From: Branchiostoma floridae
Lineage: Eukaryota > Chordata > Leptocardii > Amphioxiformes > Branchiostomatidae
Assembly: GCF_000003815.2 (NCBI RefSeq)
Contig: NC_049980.1
Coordinates: 1-40,806, forward strand
Length of the DNA: 40,806 nucleotides
Direction of reading: 5' to 3'
Part shown: positions 1-11,100 of the stretch, one piece after another
Layout of the letters: each line of letters opens with the position of its first letter
Numbering within the stretch: the stretch's first letter is position 1
The notes under the pieces: generated by a model
Told to the model about the DNA's origin: nothing
Databases searched by the model: none
What the model saw: only the letters and a program-made list of their open reading frames with translations
Translations under genes and position numbers: made by a program

Positions 1-4
1 ACTA

Positions 5-748
5 GAGTTCGGCGACCTCATACCTCCATGAAAATTTAGAGCTTTTGTAAATTCTGCACCCCTAAAATGATGAGAATCCGTCAATCCTTTCTGCAGTTAT
101 CCTCTTTGGAATGTCTTGACAAAAACGCCCATGCAGTTCCGAAACTACATGTTAGGGGGCTGAAATCTGCCCCACTTTGTCATGACACTGCAAGCTATCT
201 ACCACCCAAATGTCAAGACTATATCATGTCCGGGACAAGAGATACATTGAAAAAACTGCTATGATAGAATATTCTCATTAATTATGCAAATTTACTCCTA
301 TTTTGCATAGTTAGTATCATATCTTGTACAACATTGTCTAAGGTACCTACATACCAAAAATCATGAAAATCCGTTGTTCCCTTCTTGAGTTATCCTCTTC
401 AGAAGTTTTTGACAAAAATGCCCCTGCTATCCCAAACCTAGTCGGTAGGGGGCCAAAACTTATGTCACTTATTCCTGAGTACAAGAGCTATCTAACACTC
501 AAAAATCATGACCATAGCGTGTTCAGAACACGAGAACGCAAAACCGGAAGTTGCGCTGCAGTACCAAGGAAAGTCGCTAGGGGGCCCAAAATCTAATCAC
601 TTCCAGCTTTTATCGCACCCACCCAACACACCAAGTATGAAACCAACCCATCCAGCCATTCTTGAGTTATCTTGTTGACAGACAGACAGACAGACACACA
701 CACAAACGCTGGGTAAACTATAACCTCCATGACATTTCATGGAGGTAA
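5..748. repeat. Dispersed repeat, copy 1 (MITE-like, CTCCATGAAA ends)
   Basis: It begins with GAGTTCGG and CATACCTCCATGAAAAT and ends with a CAGACAGACAGACAGACACA microsatellite followed by TTTCATGGAGGTA, which is the reverse complement of its left end. The same beginning and end recur at 14610-15379. Inside, a roughly 300-bp module occurs twice (around 67-180 and 363-475), each with GACAAAAA(C/T)GCCC and a TAGGGGGC run. The short open frames within it are therefore repeat sequence, not genes. This is a non-autonomous repeat; its superfamily is not clear. Confidence 0.7.
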
Positions 749-2450
749 TTACACGTCCGTACTGTGAGACGTCATTAGAGGCGATACTTCTTCGAGAAGA
801 ATTTACAAGCTGGAACTTTTTTTTTTAATAATTACATTTGCCTTTGCAACTTCCAATCCGTTACGATGCAAAGTAAAAAAGAAGTAGATCTGCATAATTA
901 AGGACGAAGGCCCCACAGTTAGAATGTCATTACTACATTTTTAGAAATATCAGGACGTCATCACAAAAACTGTACTGTATTGGCACAGACCACTGACAGT
1001 TGTGCTTCATTTTTTTCAAATACCATCTATGAACCATCGGAATATTACCCATGAAATGTTGTTCAAAACATCAAAATATATGACGGGTATCCAATAAGTG
1101 ACTTCTGTGGTCATTTATCGTAACATAAATTTAGATACGGTTGTTTTTCATATGTTTATAATGCTTTTTGATGTAATCATGATGTTTTCAAATATGTTGA
1201 AACGGAGACAGTTTGGCTTTACTGCAATGAATCTCCTACTCTGTATAAACAGATCTTTTTTGATTGATTGGTTGATTTTATTTTGCACTTTAAAAAATGA
1301 TAACATAAAGCAAATTTTGAGAAAACAACAGAACGTGCAAGGGGGGGAGCTGTGTGGCTTATACGAACTCTTCCCCCGTCAAAATTTACAAATCATAATA
1401 CAATTAAATGGATATGAAGATCTTTGTCAGAACATCGTCATTCGAGTTGAAATGTAAACTCTTTTGCAGATTTCAGTCACGCAAGATGCAAAGATCTGCA
1501 TATTACAAACACTGGCTGTTTGCCAAGGTGAGAAAGAGTACCGATGTCAGGGGACTAGCTGTTACCTTAGAGGCTCAACAGACAACACCTTATGCGCCTA
1601 AGCTTGCTCTCTAAGTACTGTCCCTTCTTCCAACTGCTACATTTTCAACTGCTACATTTTCACTTCCAACTGCTACATTTTCGACATTGTTTTCAACTTT
1701 ATTTTGAAGTTTTGTTAATCAATATTTGCACGCCAGCGATGTTTATATGTATGTTATGTTATGATGTTCACTTACCAAAGTTTATCATTTGTTACTTGCT
1801 TTCAACTGAATTTGTATGCTACCCCTGTAAATATTGGTTAAATTCTGTTGTTGCCCGTATTGTGTTATTTCATAAGCAGAGACTTCATATGAGCACTGTT
1901 TGCTTATTGCCAAATGGTCGTTAAAAGCATGTGAATAAAATGAAATGGTGCTGTTTAAGTGTATTTTTGCTATTTAATGTTATGTTAACTCATATTTCAT
2001 ATTTACGTCCTGGTTATTTTGAATTGTTACAATAGATACTATAATACTATATGTGAAGGTTAGACATATAACCTACGTTGATCTTGTGATATTCATTTAG
2101 ACAAACTGACCACGAACAACTCTTTTCTTAACCGAACTCAAAACATCAAGAGCGTCAACATACGAAAAAATCAAAGGGATCTTTCTATATACACATCAGT
2201 AAGTACCTTGTGGCTGCAAACACATACATAACGCATTTCAAGTACACTAAGGCTTATTCAGAACATTAAGCCTCAGGCAAATTGACTAAGTACTTAAGTC
2301 GATTTGGGACGACAATACACGGTTTTGGTAATGCTTCAAACTTCGCTAACCCAGAGGTGTGGGGTGCAAATATTCATATGTGCAAATGTGTATATGGACT
2401 TGTAAACTTATAAACACTCATAAGGACTTTAAACAATGTCTAACCCTTGC
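749..2450. other. Non-coding region, no gene seen
   Basis: AT-rich DNA. The longest open frame (1098-1457) has no recognisable domain and low-complexity composition. Around 1260-1410 there is a GATTGATTGGTTGATTTTAT run and a G-rich patch that look repeat-derived. Around 1630-1690 the word CAACTGCTACATTTTC is repeated about three times. I see no conserved splice-bounded exon. Confidence 0.5.
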
Positions 2451-2525
2451 CTCTTCCCTGATAACCTCAATGAAAAGCGGCCTACAGGCCGATTGAGCTT
2501 TCATGAACAAACAAAGTTCAAATAT
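2451..2525 (+). repeat. Possible 3' tail of a non-LTR retroelement or SINE
   Basis: The segment reads ATGAAAAGCGGCC, then a short GGCCTACAGGCC palindrome, then GATTGAGCTTTCATGAA and AACAAAG. A compact hairpin followed by a TTCATGAA-type tail is what I would expect at a retroelement 3' end in this kind of genome. The assignment rests on general resemblance only. Confidence 0.3.
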
Positions 2526-3039
2526 TGAATATGAAAGAATCAAGTGCTGATTACACTACTGGCGTTTGATAACTTTCAGGTGTTCAGGGCAAATACATGC
2601 GTATGTAGTCTAGTGCGTTCGAGTTGGTAATAACATTTACAACGTTCGATAACACAATTATTCCAATATCAGGGTGATCATTTGTGATATTTCAGTGTAT
2701 TCTCTTCTATTGACATATAACAATGATATCATATATCAATTCTCTTTCAGTCAATTGTAAAGCCTGTATGCAGATAGAAGTTCAGAGGCCCGTATACGCC
2801 GACATGATGCTCTTTCTTTGTCCATATGTTTTGTGTTATTTTGGTGACCGTTTAAATCTTAAAACATAGGCGGTAGGATGGCCGGACATGCCCAGGACTT
2901 TTAGGTCCCGGCCCGTTGGTCAGCATTCTTCCTGTACAAAAGTAACATGTAAGTCGCATGTGCCTTCCATCAGGGTTAGCCGTTATTCAGACAGACCATG
3001 CACGTGTTTCCCTGTGCAGGGATCAGAGGCTGTTCATTC

Positions 3040-3470
3040 ACATTCATTAACGACGTGAAATCTCATTTTCTAATCAATTATTACGTATGACGTCATGGGA
3101 CGCCCTGCTTCCTCCCCGCCCACGCAGATGCATTATGGGAGACCCCCGTCCCGCGTCAGTAGCCCACGTGACCCTCATCACACAAGGGCCGAGGTTTGTT
3201 CGGGAGGTTTTTAGCGCATGTCATGACGAGCCCTCCAGATGTTATTTAGCGCACTAATTGATCCAGAGGTGGTGTACTTGAGAACCGCGGCGTCATCCTC
3301 ATCTTGTGAATGATAGAAAAGAGCCGTCTCGTGCGGCGCGGTAAAAGACGCACTATGTTCTGAAGTTCGAACATAGTGTTCTGTTTGGGCTGGGATAATT
3401 ACCGCGCTCGGTCCTGGGAGGCCATTAAGGTTAATGAAAAGCTATTTGTGGAAAAGATGTTGAATTTCTG
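3040..3470. promoter_or_regulatory. GC-richer, CpG-containing block, candidate regulatory element
   Basis: Against AT-rich surroundings this segment is rich in CpG and complex sequence. It carries a perfect CRE palindrome TGACGTCA (3088-3095), a CACGTG E-box near 3163, TAATTGATC-like homeodomain words near 3255, and a perfect 10-bp inverted repeat CACTATGTTC/GAACATAGTG (3351-3360 and 3369-3378, 8-base loop). No open frame explains it. It lies about 0.8 kb upstream of the first visible channel exon. Function is inferred from composition only. Confidence 0.3.
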
Positions 3471-4248
3471 TGTTAAAGGGAAGCAACGAAATCACTATCT
3501 GCGAGAGGTCTTAGCTATATTATTGCTTACAATTTTATGTATCAAAATGAGGTGAAATAGATTTTTATAAGCTGAAACGCAAGATTATCCTCACATGATT
3601 GTACCAAGATATTGTAGATTTACGCAATGCCCAGGTATTTAATGTTTAGTAAGTAAAATCAAAAGATATATTTATACTTTGTAGTTTGTAGCTGACCGTA
3701 CGGGAGTCTCTTTCGGCACTAAAGCCTTCCTGATAATTGTTCATGCCTTGCTTTCAGGTTTACTTGAAAGACAAAGAAAACTGAAACATGCAACTGTTTG
3801 TCTTCTCTTGCTTACTTTACCATTTTAAGTCTGTCATAATGCTTTTCTACAGTTTTAGAAGAGGCACAAGTGTACAGTGGAATGTAACCAATAATCTCAA
3901 TAATCATTCGCACTTTACTGTAATTTGGTGACGTGAGTTTATTTTAGTGCAGTGAATAGGCTAATAGTCTATTTTTGTACGTAAGCTCTGAAAGGTTTCA
4001 CTACGGCCCAGAAGTACGCCGTTTTTCCGTTTATTTATGAATCAACTTAAGTGACACAAAGCCATGGTATTTAAACACCAGGTTGGCATCAGGATAAGGT
4101 TGGACACTGAGGGCCGCCGACATATATATTTATTTTACGAGATTAAAAGTAAGATATGTCTGTAATACTACAAGCATCACATGGTATTGAAGACTGTTGC
4201 TGTTGTTGTTCACTTTGTTTTGCTCACCTGTCCTTTCTGTTTCTGTAG
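3471..4248. other. Intron or intergenic DNA, no exon recognised
   Basis: AT-rich sequence upstream of the first visible channel exon. The channel gene should have more exons upstream (first membrane helix and most of the extracellular domain), but I could not recognise any here, so they lie outside the window, in the gap, or are too diverged for me to see. Confidence 0.4.
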
Positions 4249-4387
4249 CAGGGTATATCGTATANNNNNNNNNNNNNNNNNNNNNNNNNNNNNNNNNNNN
4301 NNNNNNNNNNNNNNNNNNNNNNNNNNNNNNNNNNNNNNNNNNNNNNNNNNNNNNNNNNNNNNNNATGCCGACCGTTCTACCTGCCTG
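4249..4387 (+). CDS. ASIC-type channel exon interrupted by the assembly gap
   Basis: Before the gap there is a pyrimidine-rich acceptor (TTTCTGTAG) and the exon start. After the gap the reading frame gives C-R-P-F-Y-L-P-G up to the donor GTACGT at 4388. This is the conserved 'C.CR...PG' stretch of the extracellular Cys-rich region. The leftover base G joins GA of the next exon to keep the frame. The true exon length is unknown because the 100 Ns are a placeholder. An alternative acceptor at 4250-4251 would start the exon at 4252. Confidence 0.65.
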
Positions 4388-6920
4388 GTACGTCCTTTGC
4401 TTTGGTTTTCCTGTTGGTTTAATTTGTATTGCATACCCTTTGAACCACATCATTGCATACTACACTCGGATTTGTACTGAACAGTCAAGCCACATATCCG
4501 AATTGATGTATTAACCAGATCCACTCATAACGGGAAGGACCCCTACTCTTTTGGACAAGTGCGGTGGGTTCTTTAACGCTTCGAGGTGTGGCTCTTCTTT
4601 TAAAAATACGGGACCTCCATTTACCGTTCTATCTGAGGGATGTCCCCAGCCACACTTTTATCTGAGGGAAGCTAGGATGGCAAATAAAATGTTAAGTGCC
4701 ATTCCCAAGGTTAAGGACACAACGTCCACGGGGCATGTCAAAAGATTCTAACCCAAGACCTTGGCCAAACACACTATCATTGCCGGAGCTACCTACGGAT
4801 GAATATATCTGATTTGAATACTTGGGTTCATAATTGCGAGGTATTGCGACAGGATACGTTAGCGTTGTCATATTCCTTCTTATTTTGCGCTACTTACAGG
4901 AACAGCGCCATCGTGCGACCCGACCACAATGTTCACCTGTGTCAGAGAAGTACTAGGTGAGTTTACCGTGTTGAAATCGGTCAATATACTGAAAATTGTG
5001 ATAAGGGGAACCTTTAATGTTGTTAAAGAAAGTCGTAACTTTGAGAAAGAATTTATCTTTTTTCAAAGAGCAGACGGCCACGTTCCGACGCGTCGTTTAG
5101 CTTGAGCTGGCACATGATGTTTTCTCTGTAGTTTCGACACACCTTTGAGTGTTAATTTCTATGCGATTAGGTGACGTCATCTTATCCTCACTGAACCCAA
5201 AAGACGTTGTGCAACACAAATTTATCAAGCTGTACTCAAGCATGGGAATATAGATACTCGTGATGGTTTTCATTTGCATTGCACTGCAACTGCAGCATAT
5301 GTGTCGCTTCTTACAGATGCGGTCCCAGGCTTTCAAAGTATTCACATATATATTTAGAAAATGAATGCAGTGTTTGCAATGCGCACTGGTACGGCATTGT
5401 AAACATACCATTAACTAATTTGCGTTTGGGACCGCATCCGCAAGCAGCGACGCCTGTGCTGCAGTGCAACGTGAACCAGTCAGAACTGCCCCGAGGAAGG
5501 TGACAGACGGTCACCGAGCTTGCATAGCCCCTGGTTTTGTATAGATAACTGTGTGCTATTCAGCGTCTTCCTTGTCTTCTTCCTAATTACAGCACAGGTG
5601 ACCAGAGGAGAACTGGAGTGTAACTGTCCCGTACCCTGCAGTATGACCAAGTACAGCACGTCTGTGTCCTACGCAGGCTGGCCAAACAAATTGACAGAAG
5701 AACACATATCCACAGCATACGGCATAGACCCAGCCTACATGGCGTGAGTATGTTGTGCCATACAAACGATTGGATAAAAACCTTTATTGTACATGTTATC
5801 CCAGATTTCTGTATTACAGGTCACTAAACAAATACATATTTACACAAATACATATTACGTATGTACGGGTATCGTAGTCTACTATACAGGCGCGGCTTCT
5901 TCTCGCATTTTAGTGATGTTGTAATTCATTGAAAGTTCAGAGAATAGTGTTGTTGCTGTAAAGGCAGTATTCCTAGCTGCAAATGATGAGTATGGGATAG
6001 CCTTGGTGACTCTGGATTGGAGGACGCATTTGCTTGTATATTATATATAGTAGCTCTCCGGAGTCACTTTCGCTAGGTCATGGACGATGATATGGACTAT
6101 GAATTGACAAGATAAATATCATGTCGCTAAATATCTCAGAATACACGTTATTCTGGAGGCAGGAACTTGCGCCTGAGAGTCATGGTAATGATATTTCTGT
6201 TGCTTCTTTCAGAGAAAACGGCGTTGTCTTCAGCGTGTACTACGAGGAACTGAATTACCAGAAAATTAGGCAGCTGAAAGCCATGGACGGAGGGCAGCTT
6301 GCAAGTAAGTAGAATGTTAATCACAAACTATGTCCCTTGGAAAACTACTCGAATTGATCCGAAGTCAATTTGCCCTTCAAGCGAATAGATTGGCGTAGAT
6401 TTTGCTTAGTGTGAACAGGGTCTTTGTTTTCTCAGTGCCCTCCTCCCATCCTGTACTCATTACTCAAACAAATTGTCAGCCAAATGTGCACTTGGGGCAT
6501 CGGTGTGGCACTGCGGGGTTCGTTCACTGTGTGTTGCTTTCGCCATATTTAGACTTTGTGTAATGGGTAAAAATATGACTTAGAAGACACACACAAAATA
6601 CACAAAACGTATGACAATTAGTTCTTTATCTTTGAAATTCGTTGAGTAATCTTTCACCACACTGGTGTCCCAAGTGCGGTGAGATGCCACCTTAACCTAC
6701 TTGATTCTCTCCTCTATCGAACCCAGGTAACATAGGAGGTATGATGGGCCTGTTTATAGGAGCCAGTGTGTTGTCTCTCCTGGAGGTGTGGGAGTACCTG
6801 TGGCAGCGCGTAAAGGGGCTTCTGAGGAGGAGCCGCCGTCCGCCTGTGGATGACGATAAATCCGCTGCATACGACCTGGAAAAGGGCACAGCTTTTAACA
6901 ACACAGCTTTCAACAAATAA
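4249..6920 (+). CDS. ASIC/DEG-ENaC-type sodium channel, C-terminal exons (5' partial)
   Basis: Five exons are visible: 4249(or 4252)-4387 through an N gap, 4900-4956, 5593-5743, 6213-6304 and 6727-6920. All junctions have GT/AG and phases agree; from the first base after the gap the frame stays open for 171 residues to TAA. The order of motifs is that of the acid-sensing ion channel family: CR..YLPG, a spaced Cys pair, CNCPVPC, a YYEELNY strand, then [13 protein letters not shown] at the start of the second membrane helix, with the Gly-Ala-Ser selectivity filter. Members are trimeric cation channels in the plasma membrane with both termini inside. The short cytoplasmic tail is basic (about 30 residues). 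The first membrane helix and most of the extracellular domain are missing upstream. The family is clear; the subtype is not. Confidence 0.9.
4265..4364. other. Assembly gap (100 Ns)
   Basis: A run of exactly 100 Ns, the usual placeholder size. It lies inside a channel exon. All open frames across it are artefacts. Confidence 0.99.
4900..4956 (+). CDS. ASIC-type channel exon, extracellular Cys-rich region
   Basis: Acceptor CTTACAG, donor GTGAGT. The 57-nt exon encodes TAPSCDPTTMFTCVREVL, matching the family's paired-Cys segment between the 'PG' turn and the C.CP.PC motif. It enters with two bases and leaves with one, consistent with both neighbours. Confidence 0.85.
   Translation, partial: EQRHRATRPQCSPVSEKY
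5593..5743 (+). CDS. ASIC-type channel exon with CNCPVPC motif
   Basis: Acceptor ATTACAG, donor GTGAGT. It encodes QVTRGELECNCPVPCSMTKY and about 30 more residues ending YGIDPAYMA. The C.CP.PC(N/S).T.Y signature is diagnostic of DEG/ENaC channels. Phase requires the start at 5593 rather than the second AG at 5597. Confidence 0.92.
6213..6304 (+). CDS. ASIC-type channel exon, pre-M2 strand
   Basis: Acceptor CTTTCAG, donor GTAAGT. It encodes ENGVVFSVYYEELNYQKI and the linker up to the second membrane helix. The aromatic-rich strand (FSVYYEELNY) is conserved just before M2 in the family. Confidence 0.92.
6727..6920 (+). CDS. ASIC-type channel terminal exon: M2, selectivity filter, C-tail
   Basis: Acceptor ACCCAG. 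It encodes [13 protein letters not shown], the rest of M2 ([15 protein letters not shown]) and a basic, polar tail ending AFNK. The Gly-Ala-Ser selectivity filter is intact. The stop TAA (6918-6920) overlaps an AATAAA hexamer (6916-6921). A minus-strand copy of this exon lies at 24140-24318. Confidence 0.93.
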
Positions 6921-6921
6921 A
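6916..6921 (+). promoter_or_regulatory. AATAAA poly(A) signal overlapping the channel stop codon
   Basis: The canonical hexamer includes the TAA stop. If used, the 3' UTR would be only about 15-25 nt. Other signals downstream could be used instead. Confidence 0.35.
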
Positions 6922-7700
6922 TCTTATGAATCTAAACTCAACTCCATTTTATAGAGAAACCCATTCTAGTCTTCCTTTACTCCAGCCATTCTCATGTTCG
7001 AAGGACGTATATGATGTTTCAGACTCGTAACAATACGCATATATACTGACTAATAGGTCGTAAAAAACTAAAGAATGTTGACGAAAGTAAATTCTGCTAG
7101 TGTTTGTTTTCATTAGGCCGATGTTTATTTGATTGTGTGAATGACATCATATGGGAACCCCAAAACTGATGCGAGTGTGCGAACAAAATGTTTGGCAAAA
7201 AAGTATTGAGCTACCTACTTAGTAGGGACTTCATGGTGATGCATGCATGCATGTGCTAGACAATGTATCCTAGAACGGGTATACACTGCACATAGTTGTG
7301 CTATTTTGAAAGCCTTTGTTTTCATCCAAAGAAATGAAAACCTGGCAGGCAGAAAACCACCTTTATAGACACACTCAAGCGAGATTCCGGGCTCGACAGA
7401 CTGGGCAGCACAACTGAACTACGTTCACTGATGAAGGATAGGGAGGAGTGGAGAAGGAGGGTCCAGCATGCTTCCCGTGTTGGCATCTGACGATGTCCTC
7501 GACTGACCTGACCTGACCTGACCTTATTTTCATCAGATGTGTTACAATGTCCATTAGCACGGTTAGTTGAAACTCAACGTACAGCTGTTCCTGTAGTTGT
7601 TTCCTAATGTCGATTAAAATGTTAGTTGGAGACTGTTTTTCCAATAAAGGCTTGTTTTTTCTCCGACACAATACTTATAACCTAAAAGACCCCACCCCCA
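6921..7700. other. Intergenic region between channel and lectin gene A
   Basis: No exon seen. It holds ATGCATGCATGCATG near 7240 and a (CTGAC)n stretch near 7500-7525. From about 7230 onwards it resembles the region upstream of gene B from about 25135 (for example GTCCATT...ACTCAA(C/T)GTACAG(C/T)TGTTCC), so the tandem duplication begins near here. Confidence 0.5.
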
Positions 7701-7724
7701 AAACACGACGTAAACAACATTGGT

Positions 7725-7901
7725 AATTACATGTCATTATGCAACACATTATTGTACTGCATCCAAGACCTTAGAACCTCCTCCGTACATAATAAAAAAA
7801 TATTGCATATAAATCACAATTTCTAAACTCAAAGCGCCTCAAGCCAGACTATGATTGAAGGATTTCGTAGAGCGGAAAATCATTCGGTACGTGTAGCCGC
7901 C
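7725..7901 (+). promoter_or_regulatory. Promoter/5' UTR of lectin gene A, conserved in gene B
   Basis: About 175 bp immediately upstream of the start codon is almost the same as 25479-25653 upstream of gene B. It contains ATTATGCAAC and ATTGCAT (C/EBP- or octamer-like words) and a TATAAA at 7808-7813 (TATTAAA in gene B). It ends in GCCGCCATGG, a strong Kozak context. This identity is higher than in most introns, consistent with selection or recent exchange. Confidence 0.5.
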
Positions 7902-8100
7902 ATGGCGCAGCGTACTCAGGACGATCCTGTTCGAAATCCCCGAGCACACCGAAGCAATGACCCCGGTACCGGCGGACGAGATGGACAATCTGACGGAGGA
8001 CAAAGGGTTCACTGGTGGGGAGGCCGACAAGTAGATACTCAAGAAATTCGTGACCAGCTGAACGTCAACCCTACTTATGGCTCCAAAAATGATAGCTCAG
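7902..8100 (+). CDS. Gene A exon 1: cytoplasmic tail with NPTY motif
   Basis: It encodes 66 residues rich in Gly, Asp, Arg and Pro, with WWGGRQVDTQEIRDQL then VNPTYGSKNDSS. NPTY fits the NPxY motif known to bind clathrin adaptors or PTB domains. Donor GTTGGT after a phase-1 base. Gene B has the same exon length (199 nt) and keeps WWGGRQVD and VNPTYGSKNDSS while the Gly/Pro-rich part has diverged. Confidence 0.85.
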
Positions 8101-11100
8101 GTTGGTACTTGCTTTTTGTAATAAGCACTTAGCACTTGAGACTATATACCCTATTTTAGAACTGGCATTTACCTTTCACTGTAGATATGGCTGTAGATAC
8201 ATATATACCAAGGTAAATATTATGTACAATATTTTGTGTATATATATATATATCTATCAAAGTTTTTCATGGATTTGTACTTTTACATTGTTATTGTCAA
8301 ATATCCTGGCCTGTACCTAGCTTTGGCTAGGGCTTAGATAGGACGTTAAATGGAGTTCCTGTGTTTGTGAAGAACCACGAATCACAGATGGGTTGTCCTT
8401 ATCTTCGTCAGCAGGGTGAGCTTTTGTAATAACCACAGCCTACCTGGGCAAGCCCGGTTGTGCGTGCTGAACAGCCAAACCAATAAGTAAATACTATTAG
8501 ATAAATATCCCCTACATGCACCATGGCCAGTCATGCAATCACTACCTGCAGCTACAACGATTGGTAAATAATGCAATAGGAAGTATACAAGTATAGACTT
8601 TACAGCCTGCATGTAGTAGGAAGGTTAAAAAACTAGGGAATGTTGAACAAAAAAAAAAACATGTTTAAAACCTAGCAACGACATCTGTTGCATCACAATC
8701 CGTGCTTTATAAGATAGTCCTGTGACATTCCTGCACCGTGCCCAATCGCGGACAGTGCTAGATACAGATGGGGCCTTATACCATACTGTGTTTTTAGGGA
8801 GGAGTCTATATATATAAATGATACCAGGCACGGTTCTTGCAAACTCTCGCAAAATCAAGCCTTATTTGGAAACATGGGCGTGAATGATTATATCATTGTC
8901 CCGTCAATCACAGTGATTGGCATCAATTCTGGCCACAGGCCTCGAGAGTCGGGCTGTGCCCCGTTCCGTGCCTGAATGAGCACGGTGTGGGAGTACGGTG
9001 CGGGACACAATATCCCAACATTACACAACTAATTTAATTAGTCTGGCGTTGTGCGTAAATAACTTCTTCATATTTCAGCGATGGCCAGGTAGACACAATC
9101 GAAGTTTGAATGTTAATATTTTGTTTGCGCGCAAGCTATTAAATTTCTTTCAACGAATTGTTAATCATCGAAGTATTACTCTTCTTTGAAGCTTCTAACA
9201 TTGCGTGATAAAAGAACATTGCACCACCATCATTGTATTTTGCAGACTTCGATGAAGATGAAAAAGGCTCATGTGACCAGGTGCAGAGTTTCCTGTCTTG
9301 CTCCCGCCTGGCCCACGTTGTCAAGACAACCGTCGTCATGGCAATTTTGATAACGTCTGTAACATTTATCATACTGCAAGTGAGCACGCCACATCCAGAC
9401 TTCGATACGGTAAGCCTTGTAATTGACCACGTGATATGTTACCAAACCACACCCTTATCCATCCTTTGCAATCACATGTAGCTTGGCATGTAAACACCAA
9501 TCCGTTTCGAAAAACACATTAAGCTTATTTGTGTGACAAATTATTCACTTCTGTTGTTCCCATGCTTGATCTATATTTTGGCGAATGAAAAATGCCTCAT
9601 GTGTTTAAAATCATTCCAAAACAGGTACGAAACCACTCTGCGTTGATCAGTAGTCTGAAGAAACAACTTTCGAATCTTCGGAAAGACCTCGAAACTCGCT
9701 TCGATCCGGCCTTTAGCCAGAAGGAACAGGAAAAACATCTGGATAAATGTTTGTCACTGATCAACAACCTTGAACAACGGGTATCGAAGAACGAGAAACT
9801 CCTAGACAACGTATCCATGAGCGTCAGCCGTTTGCCAGACCGAATATTGAACCTTGGGGAACGCCACGACAACCAATCTGCATTAATCAACCGACTGGAG
9901 GAGCAAGCGCCAAACCTTGAGGAACACCAGGACAACCGCTCAACAATTGTCACCCGAATGGAAGAGCAAGCGCCAAGCCTTGTAGTACACCAGGACAACA
10001 GCTCAGCACTTGTCAGCCGACTGAAGGAGCAAGACTCAACCCTTGTGGAACACCAAGACAACCGCTCAACACTTGTCACCCGAATGAAGGAGCAAGCACC
10101 AAGCCTTGTGGTACACCAGGACAACCGCTCAGCACTTGTCAACCGAATGGAAGAGAAAAGCTCAACCGATGTAGAAAACGAAGACAACCGATCAGCACTC
10201 TTCAACGGAATGGAAGAGCAAGCACCAAGCCTTGGGGTACACCAGGACAACCGCTTAGCACTTGTCAACCGACTGGGAGAGCGAGTACCAACACCTGAGG
10301 AACGATGCGACAACCACTCAACACTTGTCAGCCGTGAGGGCCTAGTGTCGATTTTGGAAGAGGAACACAACAACGCCCATTCAGCGCAGGTTATCCGCCT
10401 GCAGGACCAAGTATCGACCCTTGCAGATCATCTCGGCAACTATTCAGCACTTGTTAACCGTCTGGAGAAACAATTGTCTTATCTTGAGGAACGCCAAGAC
10501 AACAACACTGCACTGGTCAACCGTCTGGAAGGCCAAGTATTGTTCCTCAAGAAACGTCATTACAACCGTTCTGCACTCGACAGCCGTCTGGAGGAGAGCC
10601 CAGTCTTGACCCTTAATGAACACCTTGAAACGCTTTCAGCAATGATCACCAATCTAAATGACCAGGTGTTGAGTCTTAACAACGAACAGATCAGCAACCG
10701 CTTGAGTCTGGTTAGCCTACTAGAAGGCAAAGTGTCGACCCTTCCGGAACGCCAAGACAATAGTTCAGCATTGATCCGCCGTATAGAGGGCCGAGTGTTT
10801 ACCCTTGAGGAACATGTCAAGAACCGTTCAGCAGTGATAGATCGTCTAAAGGACCAAGTATCGACCATCGAAGAACGGGTCGACAACTGTGCAGCACTTG
10901 TCAGCCGACTGGTTGAGCACCTACCACCCCGTGAGGAACAAAATCACAACCGCTCAACGCTAACCAGTAGTCTGGAGAAGCAAGTAACCACCCACGGAGG
11001 ACACCTCAAGACCCACTCAACACTGATCAGCCGTCTGAAAGACCAAGTTTTGACCCTGGAGAAAATGCAGAACGATCGTTTATCACTGTTCAACAGACTG

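Noticed and set aside
1098-1457. 119-residue frame as a small gene
   Set aside because: Hydrophobic, low complexity, no domain, no splice context, contains repeat-like sequence.
4130-4514. Several open frames through the first gap
   Set aside because: They consist mostly of Ns; only the exon reading that ends CRPFYLPG is supported.
7851-7901. Upstream ATG at 7851 as the start of gene A
   Set aside because: The 51 nt are not kept in frame in gene B (an indel gives TAG), whereas both genes share GCCGCCATGG.
8382-8612. Minus-strand frame in gene A intron 1 with a similar frame at 26098-26283
   Set aside because: Similarity follows from the DNA duplication; the two frames differ by indels and have no coding pattern.
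9597-10373. 258-residue minus-strand open frame
   Set aside because: Antisense of the stalk exon. The 63-nt period is a multiple of three, so an antisense frame free of stops is repeated unit after unit. Ser/Arg-rich with no domain.
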